From positions 1-64,000 of the forward strand of contig AP018533.1 of assembly GCA_003573975.1 (NCBI GenBank): 64,000 nt of DNA, written 5' to 3'. The notes below the pieces were generated by a model that was not told where the DNA came from, did not search any database, and saw only the letters and a list, made by a program, of their open reading frames with translations. The translations under genes and the position numbers were made by a program. This DNA comes from Clostridiales bacterium CCNA10 (GTDB lineage: Bacteria > Bacillota > Clostridia > Oscillospirales > Oscillospiraceae). Shown one piece after another: positions 59,302-64,000 of this stretch. The first letter of the stretch is position 1; every line of letters begins with the position of its first letter.

Positions 59302-61917
59302 ATGGCAGAGATGACCCCCATGATGAAGCAATATCTGGAGATGAAGGAGCGCAACCCGGACTCCATCCTGTTTTTCCGGCTGGGCGACTTTTATGAGATG
59401 TTCAACGAGGACGCCCGGCTGGTGTCCAAGGAGCTGGACCTCACCCTCACCACCCGGGACCGGAACAAGCCTCCGGAGGAGCGCACTCCCATGTGCGGGG
59501 TCCCCTACCACTCCTGTGACAGCTACATCGCCCGGCTCATCGCCAAGGGGTACAAGGTGGCCATCTGCGAGCAGACAGAGGACCCGGCCACGGCCAAGGG
59601 GCTGGTGGACCGGGACATCATCCGGGTCATCACTCCAGGCACCGTCATCGCCTCTTCCATGCTGGAGGAGGGGCGGAACAACTTCCTCTGCGCCGTCTAC
59701 GCCGACTCCACGGCCCTGGGCCTGTGCCTGTGCGACATCTCCACCGGAGAGGTGTTCGCCACCTCCTTCCCCAGCGGAGAGGAGGCCCTGCCCCATCTGG
59801 AGAACGAGCTGGGCCGCTTCCACCCCGCCGAGGCGGTGCTGTCCGACGGGGCTTGGAACCTGGAGGGACTGACCGGCTTCCTCCGGGAGAAGCTGGGCTG
59901 CCTGTGTGAGAACGGGGGCGAGGGCCGCTTCCGCTATGATGTGTCCCGGACCCAGGTGGAGGGCCAGTTCCGGGCGGGGCTGGACTCCCTGCCGGAGGGG
60001 GACCGGGCGGCGGTGCAGGCCACCGGCGGTCTGCTGTCCTATCTCTATGAGACCCAAAAGACCGACCTGTCCCACATCGCGGTCTTTACCTACTACACTG
60101 CGGGCCAGTTCATGGAGCTGGACCTCACCGCCCGGCAGACCCTGGAGCTTACCGAGACCATGCGGGGCAAGGAGAAAAAGGGCTCTCTGCTCTGGGTGCT
60201 GGACAAGACCCGCACCGCCATGGGCCACCGGCTCATCCGGGGCTGGCTGGAGCGGCCCCTCCTCTCCCCCGTTCAGATCGCCCGGCGGCAGCAGGCGGTG
60301 AACGACCTGGTGGGGGACATCATCACCCGGGAGGAGCTGGCCCTGGAGCTGCGGGAGGTCACTGACCTGGAGCGGCTCATCGGCCGGGTGGTGTACGGCT
60401 CCGCAGGCGGCCGGGACCTGGCCGCCCTGGGGAGCGGCCTGGGCCGCCTGCCCCGGCTGCGGGAGCTGCTGGAGGGCTGCCCCTCCGCCCTGCTCCAGTC
60501 CCTGCGGGAGGAGCTGGACGACCTGCCCCAGCTGCGGGACCTGCTCCAGCAGGCCCTGGTGGACGAGCCCCCCTTCTCCGTCCGGGAGGGAAAGTTTATC
60601 CGGGAGGGGTACAGCGAGGAGGTGGACCGCCTCCGCAACGTCATCGACCACGGGGCGGAGCTGCTGGCCGACCTGGAGGGCCGCACCAAGGAGCAGACGG
60701 GCATCCGGAACATGAAGGTGGGCTATAACAAGGTCTTTGGCTATTACATCGAGGTGGCCAAGTCCCAGACGGACCTGGTCCCCCAGGACTGGGTGCGCAA
60801 GCAGACCACCGTCAACGCCGAGCGCTATATCTCCCAGGAGCTGAAGGAGCTGGAGCACACCATCCTCTCCGCCCAGGACAAGGTGGTAGCCCTGGAGTAC
60901 CAGCTGTTCGTGGAGCTGCGAGAGGAGGTCTGCGCCCATGTGGCCCAGATCCAGGCCGCCGCGGCGGCGGTGGCCCAGGTGGATGTGCTCACCTCCTTTG
61001 CCGTGGTGGCGGCGGCCAACCAATACTGTATGCCTCTGGTGGACAGCTCCTCTGTCCTGAGCATCACGGAGGGGCGGCACCCGGTGGTGGAGAAGATGCT
61101 GAAAAACGCCGTGTTTGTCCCCAACGACACCCACATGGACGACGGGGACGACCTGTGCGCCATCATTACCGGCCCCAATATGGCGGGCAAGTCCACCTAT
61201 ATGCGCCAGGTGGCCCTCATCGTCCTCATGGCCCAGATGGGCTCCTTCGTCCCGGCCCGCTCCGCCCACATCGGGGTGGTGGACCGGGTGTTCACCCGCA
61301 TCGGGGCCAGCGACGACCTGGCCGCCGGACAGTCCACCTTTATGGTGGAGATGAGCGAGGTGGCCCAGCTGCTGAAAAACGCCAGCCGCCGCTCCCTGCT
61401 CATCCTGGATGAGATCGGACGGGGGACCTCCACCTATGACGGCATGGCCATCGCCCGGGCGGTGCTGGAGCACTGCGCCGACCGCCGCCGCCTGGGGGCC
61501 AAGACCCTCTTTGCCACCCACTACCACGAGCTCACCGTCCTGGAGGGGCAGATCGCCGGGGTGAAAAACTATAACATCGCCGCCAAAAAGAAGAAGGGCG
61601 AGGTCATTTTTCTGCGGAAGATCGTCCGGGGAGGCGCGGACCAGAGCTATGGCATCGAGGTGGCCAAGCTGGCCGGCGTCCCTGACCGGGTGGTCCGCCG
61701 GGCCCGGGAGATCCTGGAGGAGCTGGAGAACGGCTCCGCCCCCGTAGGGGCCGATGTCCCCATCGGCCCGTCCTCTCATGACGAGCAAATTTCTCTGGGC
61801 GACCTGGGCGGCCAGACCGTGCTGAACAAGCTGCGCATGACCGATGTGAACATTCTCTCCCCTATCGAGGCCCTGAATCTGCTGGCCGAGCTGAAGCAGG
61901 ATCTGAACGGGGGCTGA
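59302..61917 (+). CDS. mutS: DNA mismatch repair protein MutS
   Basis: 871 aa, ATG at 59302. Mismatch-binding domain with the Phe-x-Glu motif in FFRLGDFYEMF. ATPase: Walker A TGPNMAGKSTYMRQ, LLILDEIGRGTSTYDG, ATHYHELT. Normal length. Oddity: just after the ATPase domain the gene contains a copy of the GTAGGGG...CCCCATCGGCCCG palindrome (61741-61770), translated as APVGADVPIGPS in the linker before the C-terminal dimerisation segment. Confidence 0.98.
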   Translation: MAEMTPMMKQYLEMKERNPDSILFFRLGDFYEMFNEDARLVSKELDLTLTTRDRNKPPEERTPMCGVPYHSCDSYIARLIAKGYKVAICEQTEDPATAKGLVDRDIIRVITPGTVIASSMLEEGRNNFLCAVYADSTALGLCLCDISTGEVFATSFPSGEEALPHLENELGRFHPAEAVLSDGAWNLEGLTGFLREKLGCLCENGGEGRFRYDVSRTQVEGQFRAGLDSLPEGDRAAVQATGGLLSYLYETQKTDLSHIAVFTYYTAGQFMELDLTARQTLELTETMRGKEKKGSLLWVLDKTRTAMGHRLIRGWLERPLLSPVQIARRQQAVNDLVGDIITREELALELREVTDLERLIGRVVYGSAGGRDLAALGSGLGRLPRLRELLEGCPSALLQSLREELDDLPQLRDLLQQALVDEPPFSVREGKFIREGYSEEVDRLRNVIDHGAELLADLEGRTKEQTGIRNMKVGYNKVFGYYIEVAKSQTDLVPQDWVRKQTTVNAERYISQELKELEHTILSAQDKVVALEYQLFVELREEVCAHVAQIQAAAAAVAQVDVLTSFAVVAAANQYCMPLVDSSSVLSITEGRHPVVEKMLKNAVFVPNDTHMDDGDDLCAIITGPNMAGKSTYMRQVALIVLMAQMGSFVPARSAHIGVVDRVFTRIGASDDLAAGQSTFMVEMSEVAQLLKNASRRSLLILDEIGRGTSTYDGMAIARAVLEHCADRRRLGAKTLFATHYHELTVLEGQIAGVKNYNIAAKKKKGEVIFLRKIVRGGADQSYGIEVAKLAGVPDRVVRRAREILEELENGSAPVGADVPIGPSSHDEQISLGDLGGQTVLNKLRMTDVNILSPIEALNLLAELKQDLNGG
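61741..61770 (+). repeat. Dispersed palindrome embedded in mutS
   Basis: CCCGTAGGGGCCGATGTCCC and CATCGGCCCG follow the same pattern as GTAGGGGCGGATGTCCCCATCCGCCCG in the gyrB-gyrA tandem repeat (7282-7308), with C/G swapped in both arms so that the pairing holds. The frame stays open. Confidence 0.8.
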
Positions 61918-61981
61918 GGGACTGGGAAGAATTGTCCGCGGCAGACGGACAAGAGACTCGCTTTCACAGAGGGGTGAGACC

Positions 61982-62734
61982 ATGACCCATCGCTATCTCG
62001 ACCGCGTCTATTTGAGGGAGCCTGTCCCGGCGGGCAGCTATCTGGCCGCCCTGCCGTCGGTGCGGGCGTTGGGGGACCGGGAGCATCCCCTGAAGATCCC
62101 CGCCGACGTGACCTTCCTTGTGGGGGAGAACGGAACGGGCAAGTCCACCCTGCTGGAGGCGGTGGCGGTGGCCTGCGGCTTTAACGCCGAGGGCGGGACC
62201 CGGAATTTCAGCTTCTCCACCCGGGAGACCCACTCTCCCCTGTACCGGTATCTCACGGTGGGGCGGACGGCCTATCCCAGAGACGGCTTTTTCCTCCGGG
62301 CGGAGAGCTTTTACAACGTGGCCACCAACATCGACGAGATGGATGAGGAGCCGGGGCCGGGCGGACGGGTCATCGACAGCTACGGCGGGGTGTCCCTCCA
62401 CCGCCAGTCCCACGGGGAGAGCTTCCTCTCCCTGGTGGAGCACCGCTTCGGCGGACAGGGGCTCTATCTGCTGGACGAGCCGGAGGCCGCCCTGTCCCCC
62501 TCCCGGCTGATGACCCTGCTGGTCCACATCCGCCATCTGGTGGGGCAGGACTCCCAGTTCCTCATCGCCACCCACTCCCCCATCCTGATGGCCTATCCCG
62601 GGGCCTGCATCTATCAGCTGTCAGAGGCGGGGATCGCCCGGGTGGACTACCGGGATACGGAGCACTACCGGCTGACCCGGCGGTTCCTGGAGGCCCCGGA
62701 GCGGATGATGGAGCTGCTGTTTCAAGAGTTGTAG
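61982..62734 (+). CDS. AAA-type ATPase (ABC/RecF-like head)
   Basis: 250 aa, ATG at 61982 after GAGGGGTGA. Walker A LVGENGTGKSTLLEAVA near residue 46-62, a signature-like SHGESFLSLVEHRF, Walker B GLYLLDEPEAALSP, and the switch IATHSPILMAYPGACIYQL. It is a single head domain without coiled coil, like the AAA_21 family (predicted ATPases). Lying between mutS and mutL it may serve DNA repair, but that is context only; many of these proteins are uncharacterised. Confidence 0.85.
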   Translation: MTHRYLDRVYLREPVPAGSYLAALPSVRALGDREHPLKIPADVTFLVGENGTGKSTLLEAVAVACGFNAEGGTRNFSFSTRETHSPLYRYLTVGRTAYPRDGFFLRAESFYNVATNIDEMDEEPGPGGRVIDSYGGVSLHRQSHGESFLSLVEHRFGGQGLYLLDEPEAALSPSRLMTLLVHIRHLVGQDSQFLIATHSPILMAYPGACIYQLSEAGIARVDYRDTEHYRLTRRFLEAPERMMELLFQEL

Positions 62735-62753
62735 GGGCGGCCCGCCGCCCCAT
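62732..62753 (+). repeat. Short GTAGGGGCGG palindrome
   Basis: TTGTAGGGGCGGCCCGCCGC-CCC between the ATPase stop and mutL; a minimal member of the dispersed palindrome class, directly overlapping the ATPase stop codon. Confidence 0.6.
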
Positions 62754-62784
62754 GTCAGAAACCTGTGCAAGGAAGAGGTACACC

Positions 62785-64000
62785 ATGCCAAACATCCAAG
62801 TTTTAGACCCCCATGTGGCCGACCTGATCGCCGCCGGAGAGGTGGTGGAGCGGCCCGCCTCCGTGGCCAAGGAGCTGATGGAGAACGCCATTGACGCCGG
62901 GGCGTCCAGCGTGACGGTGGAGATCGCCCACGGCGGCCTCACCTTCCTGCGGGTGACCGACGACGGGAAGGGGATCCCGTCGGACCAGCTCCGGACGGCC
63001 TTTCTCCGCCACGCCACCAGCAAGCTGCGCACCGAGTACGACCTGGAGGCCATCGGCACCCTGGGCTTCCGGGGGGAGGCCCTGGCGGCCATCGCCGCCG
63101 TCTCCCGGGTGGAGGTGATGAGCCGGACAGCGGACGCCCCGCTGGGGGCCTCCCTGGCCCTGGAGGGGGGCGAGCCCGGCCCGGTGGAGGAGGCGGGCTG
63201 CCCCCTGGGGACCACGATGGTGGTGCGTGACCTGTTTTACAATACCCCCGCCCGGCTGAAGTTTATGAAGAAGGACGCCGCTGAGGGGGCCGCCGTGTTC
63301 GCGGTGGTCCAGCGGGTCGCCCTGTCCCACCCGGAGGTGAGCGTGAAGTTCCTCCGGGACGGGAAGCAGGAGCTGCTCACCCCCGGGGACGGACAGCTGC
63401 AAAGCGCCGTATACGCCGTTCTGGGCCGGGAGCTGGCCCTGGGCTTCACCCGGGTGAAGGGCTCTGGGGAGGAGATGTCGGTCACCGGCTTTGTGTCCAA
63501 GCCCGCCTGCTGCCGGGCCAGCCGGAACTGGCAGTTCTTCTTTGTCAACGGCCGGCAGGTGAAGTCCCGGCTGATGCTGGCCGCCCTGGAGGAGGCCTAC
63601 CAGAACCAGAAGATGGTGGGCCGCTTCCCCGCCTGTGTGCTCCACCTGGAGGTGAAGCTGAGCGCGGTGGATGTGAATGTCCACCCCGCCAAGACGGAGG
63701 TGAAGTTCGGCAGCGAGCGGGCGGTGTTCAGCGCCGTGTACCACGCGGTGCGCGCCGCCCTGGAGGGGGACCGCACCCGGCCCGCGGCGGTGCTGGAGCC
63801 CGCCCGGCCTGCCTCGGTACCCGCGCGCCCCCCCGCGCCTGCTCCGGCGGCGGAGCCCACCCGGACCGAGGCGTCCGCTCCCCTGCTGGCCGTCCATGAC
63901 TCCGCCAGCCCGGTCCCGAAGCGGCCGGTTCGGAGCGATCCGCTCCTCCGGCCCCAGGCGCTGTCCCCCCAGCCTGTCCGCCCTGCCCCTGTCCCGCCGG
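62785..64000 (+). CDS. mutL: DNA mismatch repair protein MutL (5' part, runs off the window)
   Basis: ATG at 62785 after GGAAGAGG; 405 codons are visible and the frame is still open at the end. GHKL ATPase motifs: IAAGEVVERPASVAKELMENAIDAGA, RVTDDGKGIP, LGFRGEALAAIAAVS, and GTTMVVRDLFYNTPARLKF. After residue 330 a Pro/Ala-rich linker begins (ARPASVPARPPAPAPAAEP). The C-terminal dimerisation and endonuclease domain lies outside the window. Confidence 0.98.
   Translation, partial: MPNIQVLDPHVADLIAAGEVVERPASVAKELMENAIDAGASSVTVEIAHGGLTFLRVTDDGKGIPSDQLRTAFLRHATSKLRTEYDLEAIGTLGFRGEALAAIAAVSRVEVMSRTADAPLGASLALEGGEPGPVEEAGCPLGTTMVVRDLFYNTPARLKFMKKDAAEGAAVFAVVQRVALSHPEVSVKFLRDGKQELLTPGDGQLQSAVYAVLGRELALGFTRVKGSGEEMSVTGFVSKPACCRASRNWQFFFVNGRQVKSRLMLAALEEAYQNQKMVGRFPACVLHLEVKLSAVDVNVHPAKTEVKFGSERAVFSAVYHAVRAALEGDRTRPAAVLEPARPASVPARPPAPAPAAEPTRTEASAPLLAVHDSASPVPKRPVRSDPLLRPQALSPQPVRPAPVPP

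Noticed and set aside
58996..61983. 995-codon open frame on the minus strand over mutS
   Set aside because: Antisense to the clear mutS frame, with shadow-type composition and no start signals.

Overview
The window is a high-GC (roughly 60 percent) Firmicutes chromosome segment. Gene content and order point to a clostridial gut bacterium, most likely of the Oscillospiraceae (Flavonifractor/Lawsonibacter/Oscillibacter-like). The arguments are the dnaA-dnaN-yaaA-recF-remB-gyrB-gyrA origin block, a T-box ahead of an alpha2-type glyS, PadR and YtrA-type regulators, the glmU-prs-pth order also seen in Bacillus, and many GTAGGGGCGGG-type intergenic palindromes. The genus is an inference from memory, not from a search.

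Layout. 1-10.8 kb: replication origin block with DnaA boxes between dnaA and dnaN, and a 144-bp triple tandem repeat between gyrB and gyrA. 10.8-21 kb: rnhA, a glycine T-box plus glyS, small regulators, a small membrane protein behind a LexA-like operator, typA, a cytidylate-kinase-like gene, a PadR-regulated membrane operon, and two blocks of dispersed repeats. 21.2-37.8 kb: the complete S10-spc-alpha ribosomal superoperon with secY, adk, map, infA and rpoA, interrupted by long leaders (before rpsH, rpmJ, rpoA and rplQ). 38-42 kb: minus-strand YtrA-type regulator, ABC ATPase and permease. 42.3-45.4 kb: proC-proB-proA. 45.7-49.7 kb: HD-domain protein, an acetyltransferase-only GlmU, prs, pth, trmO. 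49.7-56.4 kb: minus-strand HAD hydrolase, then a five-gene cell-wall-like operon: an alanine-racemase-fold protein without its catalytic Lys and Tyr, a D-aspartate-ligase-like ATP-grasp enzyme, a PNPOx-like flavoprotein, an Asp/Glu racemase, and a MurE fused to a degenerate amino-acid-kinase-like domain. 56.7-64 kb: miaB, a divergent XRE regulator/small gene pair, a repeat block, mutS, an AAA ATPase and the start of mutL.

Main points of interest. (1) The 50561-56382 operon, read here as a possible D-Asp (A4alpha-like) peptidoglycan branching module. (2) A pair of related structured elements (34434-34548 and 37901-38071) that flank the alpha operon and keep two helices by compensatory change. 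(3) A LexA-like site placed exactly in the spacer of a promoter for a small membrane protein. (4) A modular family of palindromic repeats, one copy of which lies inside the mutS reading frame. (5) Non-Ser/Thr and non-Lys/Arg residues at the quinolone-determining positions of GyrA and GyrB. No tRNA, rRNA, CRISPR, prophage or complete insertion sequence was recognised.
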